Below the pieces are notes generated by a model, which was not told the origin of the DNA, ran no database searches, and saw only the letters and a list, made by a program, of their open reading frames with translations. Shown here in pieces: positions 1-11,635 of a stretch of DNA of 64,000 nt; within the stretch, counting starts at the first letter, position 1, and every line of letters begins with the position of its first letter. The translations under genes were made by a program, and so were the position numbers. This stretch comes from Pseudopithomyces maydicus (taxonomy: Eukaryota; Ascomycota; Dothideomycetes; Pleosporales; Didymosphaeriaceae): positions 1,736,001 to 1,800,000 of the forward strand of contig JANTUC010000008.1 in NCBI GenBank assembly GCA_026873275.1, written 5' to 3'.

Positions 1-1
1 G

Positions 2-217
2 CCGTACATTGGGACGTCGCCGTGGGCGTATGGCGGGGTGTGGCGCCCGGAGACGCAGGTTGAGAATGAGTTTGGAATGGTTTGGGCGGGTGATCCACCG
101 CATGAGAGTCCTGGGTGGTATGATCTGTACGACACGGATGAGGCTATGAATATTGTAGCAAGGCAGCAGAAGGATGTTGCGGAGTGGATCGCGACGAATC
201 AGACCACAGGGTACTAG
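2..217 (+). CDS. 3' end of an unrecognised gene (partial)
   Basis: The reading frame is open from base 2 to the TAG at 215-217 and encodes the last 71 residues of a protein whose start lies left of the window. The tail is acidic and Trp/Tyr-rich (motifs WAGDPPHESPGWYDLYDT and QQKDVAEWI). I do not recognise the family. It ends only about 40 bases before the convergent F-box gene. Codon use looks normal and the frame has no stops, so I think it is a genuine C-terminus. The exon could begin inside the window, because no start or acceptor can be assigned. Confidence 0.55.
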   Translation, partial: PYIGTSPWAYGGVWRPETQVENEFGMVWAGDPPHESPGWYDLYDTDEAMNIVARQQKDVAEWIATNQTTGY

Positions 218-253
218 AGGATGTAAATTATGGGATCGGATAGTGGATTCAAG

Positions 254-2062
254 CTATTTCCCCTGATCGACCATTGCTACCATTTCATCAATGTTTGCGG
301 GTTTCCCCGCGTCTTGAAAGTCCCGCATCTCAGCCTCGTTACGCACGCGTTCGAGCTCCTGACTTGTTCTCTCACATGACTCCGGCTTGGACTGCTTGAA
401 GTATTTTTTGGCGTTCAATTTGAACTGCTGGTACCGTTCCAACCGGCGAAGCCGCCCATTCGACAAGCCTCCCAGTGTAGCGTTCCATTCCCTGGGACCC
501 AAGCAGCCCAGCATCTTTGTGCTGATGGTACCATCAGTCCCCATCGTGAGCTCAAGATCCTCCACGAATTCCATCCCCCTGCGGACTGTGACCCGATCGC
601 TGCACATCCGTGCCAGCCGAAATTTAACAACGATGGGCTGTAGCCGTAGCGAGCGCCGCAGGCCGATTATCATCTTGAAGCACTGCTCGCATTTCCCCTC
701 CGCCATCCAATATGCAACGTCCGAATAGACGGAGTGAATCCACAGCGTGAGGTGCTGCAGCTCTTCAAACCAGGTAACCGATGTGAGGACGCTCCAGAAC
801 AGCACGCCACGATCAACTGAAACATCGATACTCAGATCTCGAATGCGTGGGCAGTAAGATCTGAGTTCATCGATATCTTCTGGCGTAGGAGTATTCAGCA
901 CCATCCGTATATTGCTGCCGAATGGCGTCATTTTCGTGAGTTTCACCCCTGTGCTGAGGGTTCGCAAATCCGGCATGTGTTGAAACAGGTCCATTGAGAA
1001 GATTCGGTCCATGCGGACATGCATCATTGTCATCCTGTGGATGTGAGACTCCAAACGGAACTCGATCAGATTCGGATGACGGAAGCCCGGCCTACTCGAT
1101 CTAGCAGCTATCCTCGCTTCCAAAAATTCCAGGTCGTTGATACTCAAGACATTCAGCTCTAGGCGTTCCAGTCGAGGAGTCGAGCCGACAATGGCCTCGT
1201 ACGCTTCCACGTCGAGAGCGAGCGTGTGCAAACGACGCCACCCTGTCTGCGTTCGCCACAGCCGTAATTCGTACTCGTGGAAAATAAGATACGCCCAGTT
1301 GCACACCTCGAGATGAGTGAGGTTGGGAAGCCTGATGGCTCGGAAATGATCGTGCATGGCATTGAATCTCCTGAAGGAGACTTTGTCTGGCCGAATGATC
1401 AGCGTAGTCAGCAATGGATTCACCGCCAGCATAGCGACTAAATCCATTTTCAGACGCCCGTAAATCTGTTTCTGAACAATAGGTCGAAAGTGAAATGATG
1501 TCAGGATGCCATCGTTGATGAATGGTCTCAAGGGGGCTGCTGGATCGTAAAGCACGGTCGATCGAGTGCGAGGCGCATCGTCAACGAGAGGATATTGAGC
1601 AATAAAGTTGCTCACGACCGAAAGCTTAACTCGTCTCGATCTGAATAATTGTGAAAGAACCCCAGGAAACACATTGGAGATGTGATTCCAGATCAAACTA
1701 CGCAGCTTCGTCGCCTTGACGACAAGTTCTACGATGTCGACCAAGAACCATAGAGATACATCTTTCTAGGGCGTAACTTCCAATTCGTGAATGTAGGCGG
1801 GAAGCTCTGATTTGGGGTGTAAAAGACGCTTCAGCAACCGTAAATGATGTATATTCTTGGCATCGATCACTACACGTCGGTAGATCCACGGGATGGACTT
1901 GAAATAAAAGTCGCGCTTCACGAGGGCAATTCGGAGGCATTCCTTAAGCGAAAGGTAGTCCAGGATGGGACATAGTATCTCAGCGGGCAGTGCCTCAAGC
2001 TTGGGCTCCGGTCTCTGCACTGGGCAGATGGGGAAATCTTTGATCCTGGGTTCTCTCGACAT
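254..2062 (-). pseudogene. F-box/LRR-like protein split by an in-frame TAG
   Basis: Reading leftward from an ATG at 2060-2062, residues about 24-65 form an F-box (LPAEILCPILDYLSLKEC), the Skp1-binding module of SCF ubiquitin ligases. A long LRR-like substrate-binding region follows (repeated L-x-x-L strands, for example FRHPNLIEFRLESH). The frame is open for 98 codons, hits TAG at 1766-1768 (codon 99), then continues in the same frame with no other stop to 254. The seven codons after the stop (KDVSLWF) and what follows read as natural continuation. No GT-AG intron that keeps frame removes the stop. Options are a recent nonsense mutation, a base-calling error or stop-codon readthrough. The 5' half alone would give a protein with an F-box but no LRR region. 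Confidence 0.7.
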
Positions 2063-3217
2063 GTTGCATGCAGTTCTGTGACACCTAAGCCGCGAATTTG
2101 TCAGCCAAGTTTTGTTGAATCTTCGGAGTCCGGGCTTCATTCGAATGCACTCACTTATTGGGATGACGCTTTTAGACGAATGATGTAAAATACCGCTGGG
2201 GAAAACGAATAGAACGCGCATGCGGCGACGCGCAAAGCGAGCAATAGATGTGGATGCGGTCATCGCGGAAGATTTAACCTAGGTGATGTATGAGAGTGGA
2301 GGTACCGGCCAGGTATTTTCTGGGAAAGAGGTTCCCGCGGTTCGCGACTGCTCCGTTGCCTCAGTTCTTCGCAGTCGTTCCTGCCCATACGCGTTACACG
2401 CCGTCATTCAAGATACTTAGTAACTGGATGTGTTGTTGAAGGTTGCCGACGGATTGAACAATTAGAACCTATCCGATGGTCGAATCAATGACCAGCTTCG
2501 TCGACAATGTATTAGTAACCTGAAGCGGTGTAGCTTTCGAAGGAGTATCGGTATAGGTTCACAATTCGCAATGCTTACGCAGACAATAGAAGGAGAAACA
2601 TTCCCAATGAAGGAGCCCATCCGGAATGATAATTGTGCAAGATACTTAACAGTCACAAAAACACTCGCTGCACCGTGGAAGAGCCGCTCTCATGCATTGA
2701 AGAACCACACTCATCTCGCTGTATTATCCATCTATGGAACGTACGACTCATGTCTATTCATCCATGCCAATATTCCGCTGTAATATACTCAGTATTATCA
2801 TACGTTCCCAAGTTCAACGTTCCCCAGCATCCTCACCGCTCTAGGCCCCCCGGCCGCCACCCCTGCACGTGTCCACCCAAACCAACCAGCCAATCACACG
2901 CGCCCTAAAACCGCCTTACGCCGAGCCGAGGTAGTCGGCCTCCACCGCCATCACCGAACACCCACATCGCCCTCCCAAGCTCTCTCCATCCCCGCATTCT
3001 CCACGCCAGCCATACCTCTACGTCTCGTGCACACGTCGAATCTGCGCGTGCTAGACCCCGAACCGCAAACTTATCCCCCCAAAAACCTGACCTTCGACAC
3101 ACATTTGTCTATCCATCTGGGCCTCTATCGATCTATACATACACCCACCCACATACATACACACATACCTATAAATATATATAGACGGAGCAAAAAGAAG
3201 CCATATATACACCCACC
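2063..3217. other. Intergenic region upstream of F-box and cytochrome b5 genes
   Basis: Divergent intergenic stretch with no convincing coding frame. The right half (about 2840-3170) is C-rich, typical of fungal promoters and leaders, and ends with a TATA-like block just before the cytochrome b5 start. Confidence 0.5.
3170..3183 (+). promoter_or_regulatory. TATA-like element before cytochrome b5-like gene
   Basis: The sequence TATAAATATATATA begins about 48 bases upstream of the ATG at 3218. It matches a TATA box in form, and the short distance suggests a short leader. This is inference only; no transcript data are available. Confidence 0.4.
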
Positions 3218-3576
3218 ATGTCCGAATTCACCACCAAGCAAGTCGCCGAGCACAAGGACGTCGACTCGGGTCTCTACATCATCATCGACGGCGGGGTGTA
3301 CGCGCTCAAGGACTTTGTAGATGAGCATCCTGGTGGCGCGAAGATACTGAAGCGGGTGGGTGGAAAGGATGCGAGCAAGCAGTTCTGGAAGGTACGTTTA
3401 GCCGCATTGGGGTGAGGATGTTGAGGCTTGCGTCCGAGTGACGTTGTGCGACTACGCGCGCGTAGGGATGTATGGAACTGGGCTGACGGTGTCAATAGTA
3501 CCACAATGAGTCTGTGTTGAAGAAGTATGGGGAGAAGCTTAAGATTGGCACGGTGAAGGAGGAGGCGAAATTATAG
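3218..3576 (+). CDS. Small soluble cytochrome b5-like heme-binding protein
   Basis: Two exons, 3218-3391 and 3499-3576, joined across a 107-base GT-AG intron (donor GTACGT), give 83 residues. The N-terminal part has the cytochrome b5 core with the first heme-ligand motif HPGG (in DEHPGGAKIL), followed by KRVGGKDASKQFW. The second heme-ligand histidine comes from exon 2 (KYHNESVLKKYG), directly after the splice, which supports the intron. There is no membrane tail, so it is a minimal soluble domain rather than the ER-anchored electron donor. Such stand-alone domains are common in fungi; their partners are usually unknown. Confidence 0.9.
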
Positions 3577-4182
3577 ATGTGGGGATTGGTGGTGAGGGAA
3601 TGATGGAGGCATATTGCCTTCTCTAGAAGGGCTTAAGCTGGTGATCATGACGACATGTATAAGCTGAGTTGTAGATGTGGTAGGACGTCTGGATAGAGGC
3701 AGGGTGTTCGGCGGTGGCTGGAGATGAGGCGAGAGGTGTAGACCGTGTGCGCCACTTCACTGTATATATACTCGAGTGAGGCGAAGTTTGGCTGAAGCTA
3801 CTTGACATGGGCATTTAGATTTAGAAGCTTCGAAGAGGACGATTTTCAAGTTATTATCGCCGCTTACCACACCTCACTCGATTGAATGTCAAGGCCTCCT
3901 TGAATGCAACTTTGATTGTAAGATGATACTAAGATCATCAACGAACACACAAAGCAATGCCATCTTTCTCGAACGCTCTTCATTAATCAACTAATACTGT
4001 ATAAACTCTGCGTATTAAACATTCAAAGCAACCATCTAGGTATCTATCATGCATGCTATTCTCGAACCACAAAAAGACATACCGTGGGTATCGTAAACGC
4101 CATAAATGCGACGCAAAATATGAAAAGAAGCCGTCACTCGTCATCATACGCATGCTCACCCACACAGCCCAGCAGCCACCCC
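3577..4182. other. Convergent intergenic region
   Basis: Lies between the 3' ends of the cytochrome b5-like gene and the minus-strand hypothetical gene. No supported gene or RNA was seen; AT-rich around 3840-4060, consistent with 3' UTRs. Confidence 0.45.
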
Positions 4183-5114
4183 TTAGAAGCACCCAAACCG
4201 CTTCGCCCCCACCTCACTCTTGTGCGTCGCCGACCTCTCCAACCTCCGCCGCTGCATCTTCAGCCCCGACGTGCTCTTCGCGTCCGCATCTTCGTCTTCC
4301 TCATCGTCAGACAAGTCCATCCTGTACCGCCTCACAGACCCCACGTCGGACTTCTCGTCCTCGTAAAACCGCTGCGGCGCAGGCCCCGACACGCACCTCG
4401 GGACGAGCCTTCGCACGAACCCCCTGAACCCGCTGTGCGCCCGGTCGATCTTCTCGTACTGCGTCTTGCGCGTCGACGGCGACATCCAGTGCATCGTCGT
4501 GTCCTCGACGTCTGCCGCCGGCGCTGGCGGTCTCCTTTCTCGTCTACAACCGGCAGGTCCGACTCATGGGGGCTCGCTTGCGGTCTAGGTCCTTGTGTGG
4601 CGTCAATCTCCGCGCGAACGCTTGGGCCATATGCGGAAATGGTGGGGCTTGGGAGGCTCGCTTGATATGTGGGATTCTGGAACAGGCTGCAAGAACGGAA
4701 ATGAAGGGCCAGGACGTCGTCGATGTCGCGGTTGAGGGTTGGGAGGGTTTGGGAGCTGTTGATGCGGTAGTGGCGCGTTGGTCGGGAGGGGTCGATGACG
4801 GTGCAGGAAGTTCGGCGGGAAGAGGGAGCAGAGCCGTGGCCTCGTTTGCGCGATTTGGCCGAGTTGGATGAGGTCGTTGTGATGGACTTGCGGCGTGGTT
4901 CGGTAGGTGATCGTGGGATGTGGGCTGGTTTGTCGGATGCAGGACGTATTGTCGACATGGTGGAGGTGTGGTCGGTCGGATCTGGGCCTGCAAGAGCCTG
5001 CTTGGGCTGCCGGCGTTGACTTGAGGCAGTCTTGCTTCTGGGGACAGTGTTTCGTTCATCTTTGATTGCCTCCATGCGGAAGGACTCGTCGAAAGCGCTG
5101 TCTGTTCGGTTCAT
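4183..5114 (-). CDS. Basic Ser/Arg-rich hypothetical protein with one frame break
   Basis: Starts at the ATG 5112-5114. The first ~190 residues (MNRTDSAFDESFRMEAIKDE onward) are rich in Ser, Pro, Arg and Lys and look disordered, with a more ordered patch NRDIDDVLALHFRSC. After residue ~190 the same frame turns into Arg-rich shadow sequence, while a neighbouring frame gives a natural C-terminus: DTTMHWMSPSTRKTQYEKID, then DRAHSGFRGFVRRLVPRC, an acidic stretch DLSDDEEDEDAD and the end AKRFGCF. One extra base in the A run at 4536-4538 joins the two frames into about 310 residues. A 47-base intron with a weak GTTGTA donor is a less attractive alternative. I do not recognise a domain; function unknown. 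Confidence 0.6.
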
Positions 5115-6553
5115 GATGGCGACAAAAAAGGAAAGAAGACAAATATATCTGGAAAATAAAGAAAGAAGCTTCGCGGATCAAGATGCGGGAAAGAGTGCGC
5201 TATTGAATGGGTAGCATAATAACTGCTCTGCGGTCAGTGATATGTCACAGCAGTAGGTGAAGGCGAGACCAGACTAGCTGGTTCACTAGGAAAAGCGAAC
5301 CTTGAAGCGGACAATAGAAAGGTTCGTCTTCGTTCAAGTGAACACTCAGTGTCCGCAAGCACGAAGAAGAAGGGCGCGGTTTTGCGTGCCCAAGTCTGGC
5401 AAGATTATTTGAACCGCTGGGTCCAGCAGCGGAAATGGTGCCAAAATTGCGGTCAGTGTCGGGGGTCCCTCGACAAGGTATAAATTTCAAAGCTTCGGAA
5501 ACCACAGACGAAGATCCCCTAGTCTAGTGGTGGTCGCGGTTAGGCCTGGACCACCTGGCGGGTGATGCGCGGATGCACCTCTGGTATCGTCGCAGTAACT
5601 GGTGGGTTTAGACGCTTTGCAGTTCACCGCCTCCCACGCGAAAGCGCTGGGGCTCCGCTTTTGCAACCACAGAAAGTATAGCGGACCCGCAGCGGGAATA
5701 GATTCAAGACGAAACGATAGGATGGTAGCGTGTTGGGAAAAGGGCAGAAGCAGCAGCTCTACATATGTCATTGGGGCCTGTCTGCACATGTGTGGTCGCA
5801 CACAGAGGCTGAGTATGATGCCAATTTTCACATGCAGCTGGCCGAGACGATAACGAGGCCCCAAATACGGTAACGACAAGCATCATTCGGCTGGGCTGGT
5901 GATGCGCCCTGTGAACACCCCGGGGGCAGTGAGCGAAGGGCATGAATACCCATTTGCAGCCTCGTTCTCCACCCACACGCACGCCGCAGCCGCACGGACA
6001 ACGGGATGGACCGAATCACGGCGCGTAGCGATGTCGGGCTAAGTCACCTGTCAACAACCGGCATTTTCGAGCGAGTCGCAGGGCCCCAGAGGTCTTGGAG
6101 TTGGCTGCCACTGACTCTGGCGGATGCGCAAGTTCCCAATAGTCTTGATGCTTGCGGAGAGCCGCCCGAGACCAAAGCGCACCGGGGGTACCATGGATAC
6201 AACGTGGACCTCACGACCAAGATGACATCGTGGGCGTTCGCGAACGATTGCGCAACGTGAATGATCGAGAAGGCGGGCTGTGAGAGGCCAGAGCAATCGA
6301 AAGGAACGGCCCCTTGCCTTACTGCTTATCGGTGCAGACGCTGGGGCAACCCTTCACCCAGGCACGCCAAGCTGTCTAATGCAGCTTTACAAATGGAGGG
6401 GCGCCAACGAGCACCCAATACCGCCACCGCTGGGCATCACGAGGGAGACCTCGCCGTCGCCGGATACTCTTGTCGGGACGATCGTGAGCCACGCCCCATG
6501 CCACCCACACTGACATGTGCTTGTACCACGCTCGCTACCCCAGACCAGACCTA
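5115..6553. other. Intergenic, no supported gene
   Basis: About 1.4 kb with only short, overlapping frames on both strands and none with recognisable domains or intron-linked continuation. It holds the upstream region of the 4.2-5.1 kb gene and the 3' flank of the hydrolase. Confidence 0.4.
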
Positions 6554-7494
6554 CTACTGAATGTCGTGGTAGAAGGACAGAATGTGCTGCCCCACCTGTT
6601 CGAATGCTTCGAGCGCATGCCAGTGACCCACGCCCTTCATGATCTCCAACTTCTTCTCCCCGTCCCTATTTCCTCGAACATCTTTTGACATCCCTCCAGG
6701 GGCGCAGATTTGTCCTCGTCGCCTGCCAGTATGAGGACCGGAACAGCAATCTTGCCATAGTCAGGCGGCGTCGCGTTGATGATGACTCTGCAATTTGAAC
6801 AGTAGCCTGCCGGGTCCTGTCCCAGAAGCAACTCGCGGATGAAGCTCTTCACGAGCGGCGACGTCTGCTTCCCCACCGCCGCGTTCGGAACGGTGTTCGC
6901 AATCGGTTCCATGCCTTCTTCCCCGACAGTCTGTATGCGTTTCTCAAAGACAGGAACTACGCTCGGATTCGGGTACACTGGGCCAATAAGGACAGCAGCA
7001 ACAAAGCGGTCACTGCGCTGAGCAGCGAGGTGAGCTGCAACAATACTGGGTATTTAGTTAGGACCAGAGTTGCGTACATGGCTGGAGTCGCTCACTCACC
7101 CTCCCATGGAGTGGCCCACGACGATAGCCTTGGACACCTCTAACGCATCCAGTATCCCCACCACATCATCCGCAAGGCTCTGAACACTCTGCTCGATCTG
7201 CGTGTACGGAGATCTGCCCGCCCCCGTGGTGTCAAATGTGATACACCGGAAGTTGTGGGCTTGCAGGCCTGACGCCACGGCGTGGTAGTAGTCCTGGGAC
7301 GACCCGAGGCCGTGCATGAAGATGAGAGTCTCGCGTGCATGTTCCTTTTCTGGTTTCAGATCCGTGTAGTGGATTTTCTTGCATCCGATTTGGAGGAACG
7401 GCATCGTGGCGCACGGTGTAGTGGCTTCTTGGAGTATGGTTGGAGAAGCCGGTGCTGCTTCCGATGCGTGTTCCGATGATGTTGCGAGTGACAT
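6554..7494 (-). CDS. Alpha/beta hydrolase with a one-base frame break near the C-terminus
   Basis: Exon 1 (7494-7100) and exon 2 (7045-6554) flank a 54-base GT-AG intron (donor GTGAGT) that falls inside the nucleophile region: GHSMGG joins to IVAAHLAAQRSD. The fold is a serine alpha/beta hydrolase: oxyanion strand FMHGLGSSQDYYH, nucleophile elbow GHSMG, acid strand VPVLILAGDEDK and catalytic histidine GVGHWHALEAF. It resembles 3-oxoadipate enol-lactonase-like hydrolases, but the substrate is unknown. The frame breaks after FEEIG. One extra base at the CCC run 6664-6666 restores the histidine-bearing C-terminus up to the TAG at 6554-6556 (about 295 residues). Without it the protein stops 10 residues later and loses the catalytic His. 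Confidence 0.85.
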
Positions 7495-8959
7495 AATGGT
7501 ACGCTAGTGGGGGTACGCTAGTACCTGCACTAGTTTCGCTCGTGGTAGTCGTGTTCACCCACGTTGTCCACACATGGTCTGGCCAGGCGAGACAAGAGGG
7601 ATTACTATTGATCATCTATCTTCGTGGTGCTAGTTAGGTACATTGGTGAACTTAGAGCGCGACCAAAGACTCGAGGTCTGGGCTCTCTTTCGATGGACTA
7701 TTCTTAGAGGAAGGGTACGTAGGCATTTGGACAATAAGCCAATAGGGCAGTCTTAAATCCTCAGCAAGATCAGAATACTTTTTGAAAACGACTAAAAATA
7801 GGTACGTCTACTTCAAGCCAGAATACAGCGAATGATCATACCAAAAAATACACTACAATTTGGCTTCAGTATTTTGCATCGTCCCATGTGGCATGACCTG
7901 AAAAGGCAGAAACCATGCTATTCTCATCGTCATTCATGACTTCTTTTGATAACTATTGAGTGCGACTTCATAAATGGAGAATCCCGGAGTCAGCTAGGGA
8001 AAATCACTTCGCTGAGTAGTTGCCTACCAGCTCATGTAGATTCATTCTCTTTTCTGCAACGCACACAGAACCAGCCATACCTCGTATATATATAGGACTC
8101 GCCTATCAAGCTATCATATCTGTTCGATGTTCACTTTTTAGAGCTTTCGGATCAAATTCGTCCTAAATGTGACGTCCTTCGCCCCTTAACTTCCTACGTC
8201 CCCCCTTTCCATCCTCCTTCCAGGGCTGTAGATCGAAAGGTGATGGTTGGAATTTTGGGTGCGGAACTAGCGCAAATACATTAGAGTATTAGGATAGTGG
8301 GAATGTTTTTAAGCTTGATGGAGGAAGAAGTTAAGAGGAAAAAGTTAGGAAGAGGAAGTTAAAGGAGGAAGTTAAGAGGAGGAGTTAAGAGGAGGAATCT
8401 AAGGAGGGAAGTTGAGGGGAGGAAGTTGAGTAGAGGGGTTTGAGGGAGAAGGTTTGAGAGAGCAGTTGGGCGGTTGTGTGAGGAGTTGAAGGTCTATAGA
8501 AGGGTCCCTGTGTACGACAAGTCGCCTTCCATGAAGCCAATACCGGTTTATAGGCCACGGAAATAAGAAATGAGACAGAAGTTGTGGTGGGATGAAAGAA
8601 GCACGACGGATTGAACAATTGGTACTCAGTAGATAAGTTGTGGGATAAAGGAAAAGATTGAATGAGTGAATACCCGGTCGAAGAATCTGAAGAATCATGC
8701 TCTTGTTTGAATTTATTACTGCTATGCTCGCAATACTCAATGAATTTTCACCTGGTCGAGCTGCCTCGTTACTCCTGGATGGTACCCAAGTAAGGCGAGG
8801 CTGAAACATAACATCACGTGGCGAGTCACCTCATTGGTGATCTCTGAGTACGCCGCAACCCCGCCACGCTGTAGCCGCCCAGCTGAAGCTACTACAAATA
8901 CACAAATAGGCAACTCAAATCGCCGACCACAACTTCATCCAAGTTCTATTCCTGTCACA
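7495..8959. other. Intergenic with purine-rich repeat
   Basis: Divergent region between the hydrolase and the Cys-rich membrane protein. No coding frame is supported. It contains AT-rich segments, a TATATATATA run near 8091 and a purine-rich degenerate repeat at about 8320-8430. Confidence 0.45.
8320..8430 (+). repeat. Degenerate purine-rich tandem repeat
   Basis: Irregular copies of an 11-14 base unit close to GAGGAAGTTAA are stacked head to tail, so one strand is almost all purines apart from the TT steps. The copies are too diverged for exact boundaries. Confidence 0.65.
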
Positions 8960-11210
8960 ATGAAAGCCTTACAGGTTTATTTGGTGCTATTATTACTAGT
9001 GCTCTTAGTAGGCAAGCCTGGTAGAGCGGCCGCTCCTGATGGTATGGTCTCACAGCGGTACAAACCTTATCGCTCACACTAAGTTAACACATCGCGCAGG
9101 TCTTTCCAAAGCCACTGAACCGCTGAATATCGACGAAGAGAATGGAGATATCGACGGCCTTGCGAATCACGGGGGATGGGTCAATCCCGAAGATCTCATG
9201 CCAATGCCGCAATGCATTGCGCAGCAGGACCTATCTCTCTGGCTCGACGCCATGACGAAGTGTACAAGGAAGATATGCATCAACCACGTTGGGCCACTCA
9301 TTTGTACACGGCATCAGTGGTTGACACAACTGAGCTGTCTCAGCCTCGAAATGTCCCCCGATGTTATTAGGAATTATCTTCCGCAATGCGGCCGTTCTAT
9401 ACTCGGCAAAGCCCAGCTATACTCTTGGGTACACGAGACAACTGGTAGAACTTGGCTTGTCGATGCTGGCGACACTACAGAACTACGCTACCTTTCGCCA
9501 GCCTCATTGCTAGCTGGATACGCCTCTGTTCGCGTAATACAGAAGGCACCAACGTGCCTCGCAAATTCAGTTGCAACCACCTCGAAAGAACCCTTTCAAC
9601 ATGTAATCGCTTCCTGCAGCTTCAAAGATACGTCCTATCATACCGGAAATGAAGCGCGCCCTTGGGAATACAGAGAGTCTTCAGGCTCGATGGTAGCTCT
9701 AGATTGGACAACAGTGGGCTATGATCTTACCCGAAAGAACATCCCAGCTGGTGACTACTTCGACAAGAAGTGTTTTTGTAACATCTTCGCGGCCGATTTC
9801 GACCAGGCCGCTTGCTCAGCATACGATACATTGGATCTAACTCGACAAAGGCTTTGGATCAGTGCTACTTGCGGTTCTTCTTTATTGCCCCCAGACTGGA
9901 AGACGACACTCAAAACCACTAGGTTTGATTATATACCTGTCGAGTCTTGGAAATGGCCCAAATGTTTTACAGATATGCCAGGATATGTGACAGATAGGGC
10001 CGATCAGTGCGTTACGGATGCTTGCCAAGTGGGTTCTGACGGCTACTGCAATATAAAGCGCGCAGTTGACAGGTCTTGCTTTTGCAGGGCTATCAATTAC
10101 GATAGCTGCAAAGGCTCTTGTCACATCTTTGAATCGCGCATCGATTATATTCAGTGGTTGCATGACTTATGTGGCAATGTACACGGTTGGCACGGCTTAC
10201 CAGAAGATTGGCGACAATTAGCAGCCCCGATGATTTCCGACCTCGTTCCATTCCCATGGACATCTAGAAGGAAACAGCCTTCTACAGACATCCCTCCTTT
10301 CTCTTCTTCGTTGAAATTGATAACGCTTATTCTGCTCAATGTAACACCCTTCCTCGCGATTCTTCTTTCCGAAAAATTCGACAGGTGGCTCTCTAAAGGC
10401 GCCTCTCAATCGAGAACATCTCCGGTTATGTTACCTCTGAATTCAGGACCTCGAAATTCCAATCACGAATCTATCGCGGGAATTTGTGTTGCTGCTGTCA
10501 ACGCTCTCGCCATTATACTGAACATTGTTGTCGCCCAATCAATACCGGGTTTCGAAGAAGTTCCGTTTTATGAGTTAACACTCCTGTGGTGCTCAATGCC
10601 CCGTCTCTCCTGGCTGGCCAGTAGTTTTGTTATGATCAAACAACCTACGATCGACACTGAATCGATCGCAGCTACGCTGGTGATGGAGTGGATCTATCAA
10701 GTATTCGCTAGCTTGACCATGCTTCAAGCCGTCCAATATGGCTTCGCGCACGACTTCTTCAGTGAAGAAATGAAGAAACTTGATGGCCATACTCCTGCAA
10801 AGACCATGTACGTGGGGTCGTTACTCTGGACCGTAGCCGGCGTATTGGCATTGCTATATCTTGTCTACACGATGTTCAAATCAGCTCAAACTGCATCTGT
10901 CCAGTCCAACACCTCGTATCCGCAGCACGGCAAAGTTTTCACAGCCAAGACTGGAAAGAAAGTAAGACTGGTTTTAAACGAACAACGGCGACAGGGAAGC
11001 CATACGTCTGCGCACACGGGGCTTTTCAGTGGCAGTTCTGCAATGTATGATACCTCATACGGGTCAATTTCTACATCAACACCCGGTGATTGTTCATTAG
11101 AAGATACACCTGTACGCTTTTTCTACATCTCGATTGGCGTTTTCATCATCCTGTGGTTGGCACAATGTCTCTTCTGGGGTGGGTTTCTGGAATTGACTTC
11201 AGACTTCTGA
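8960..11210 (+). CDS. Cys-rich ectodomain, six-TM membrane protein of unknown function
   Basis: Exon 1 (8960-9041) encodes a signal peptide (MKALQVYLVLLLLVLLVG). A 58-base GT-AG intron follows, and exon 2 (9100-11210) the rest, 730 residues in all. The N-terminal ~400 residues are a Cys-rich secreted-side domain with CTRKICINHVGPLICTRHQW and paired motifs CFCNIFAADFDQAAC and CFCRAINYDSCKGSC. The C-terminal part has about six hydrophobic helices, among them LITLILLNVTPFLAILL, VNALAIILNIVVA and FYISIGVFIILWLAQCLFWG. I believe this matches a conserved but uncharacterised Pezizomycotina family, likely at the plasma membrane. It is convergent with the retropepsin-like gene. Residues MPQC to SWVH are the most family-like part. 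Confidence 0.8.
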
Positions 11211-11635
11211 GGATGTCATTGGTGCTCTTGGAACTGTTAACTTTGAGTACCTTCTATGTAACCTTGCTTATCAATTTGCCGAAATATATCATGGAAAAAA
11301 GTATTGAAACTGAGATAACCCTCCCAGGCTTTGCGATACAGCGCGCCAATAGATGAAATAAAGAAATAGAAAACGTTGCCCAGGGGCTACCGAGTATGAC
11401 CGTGAACCAGACGACCTAGCAAATACTTGAAAAATGGAATTGAAGATACAAGAAGACCCGCGTTGTTGTAAGGCCACCTGGTTATAAATCTGAAGTCTGT
11501 TCTTTCTGCCCATATACTTGCCACGCTCACGCTTCGTCACTGCTTACTATCATATTTCAGTAGCCAATACTGGGTTAAAGAGGACCCTGAGTCTATGATT
11601 AGTGTGCACCGTTACCGTGTGATCTCGCAATCTCG
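11211..11635. other. Convergent intergenic region
   Basis: AT-rich 3' flanks of the six-TM protein gene and the retropepsin-like gene; nothing else is supported. Confidence 0.4.

Noticed and set aside
4084..4665. Long plus-strand frame opposite the 4.2-5.1 kb gene
   Set aside because: Arg/Pro-rich composition typical of antisense of GC-rich coding sequence, and the minus strand gives more natural protein.
8399..8809. Minus-strand 136-codon frame over the purine repeat
   Set aside because: It is a translation of the repeat (Ser/Pro/Leu-rich) with no domain or intron support.
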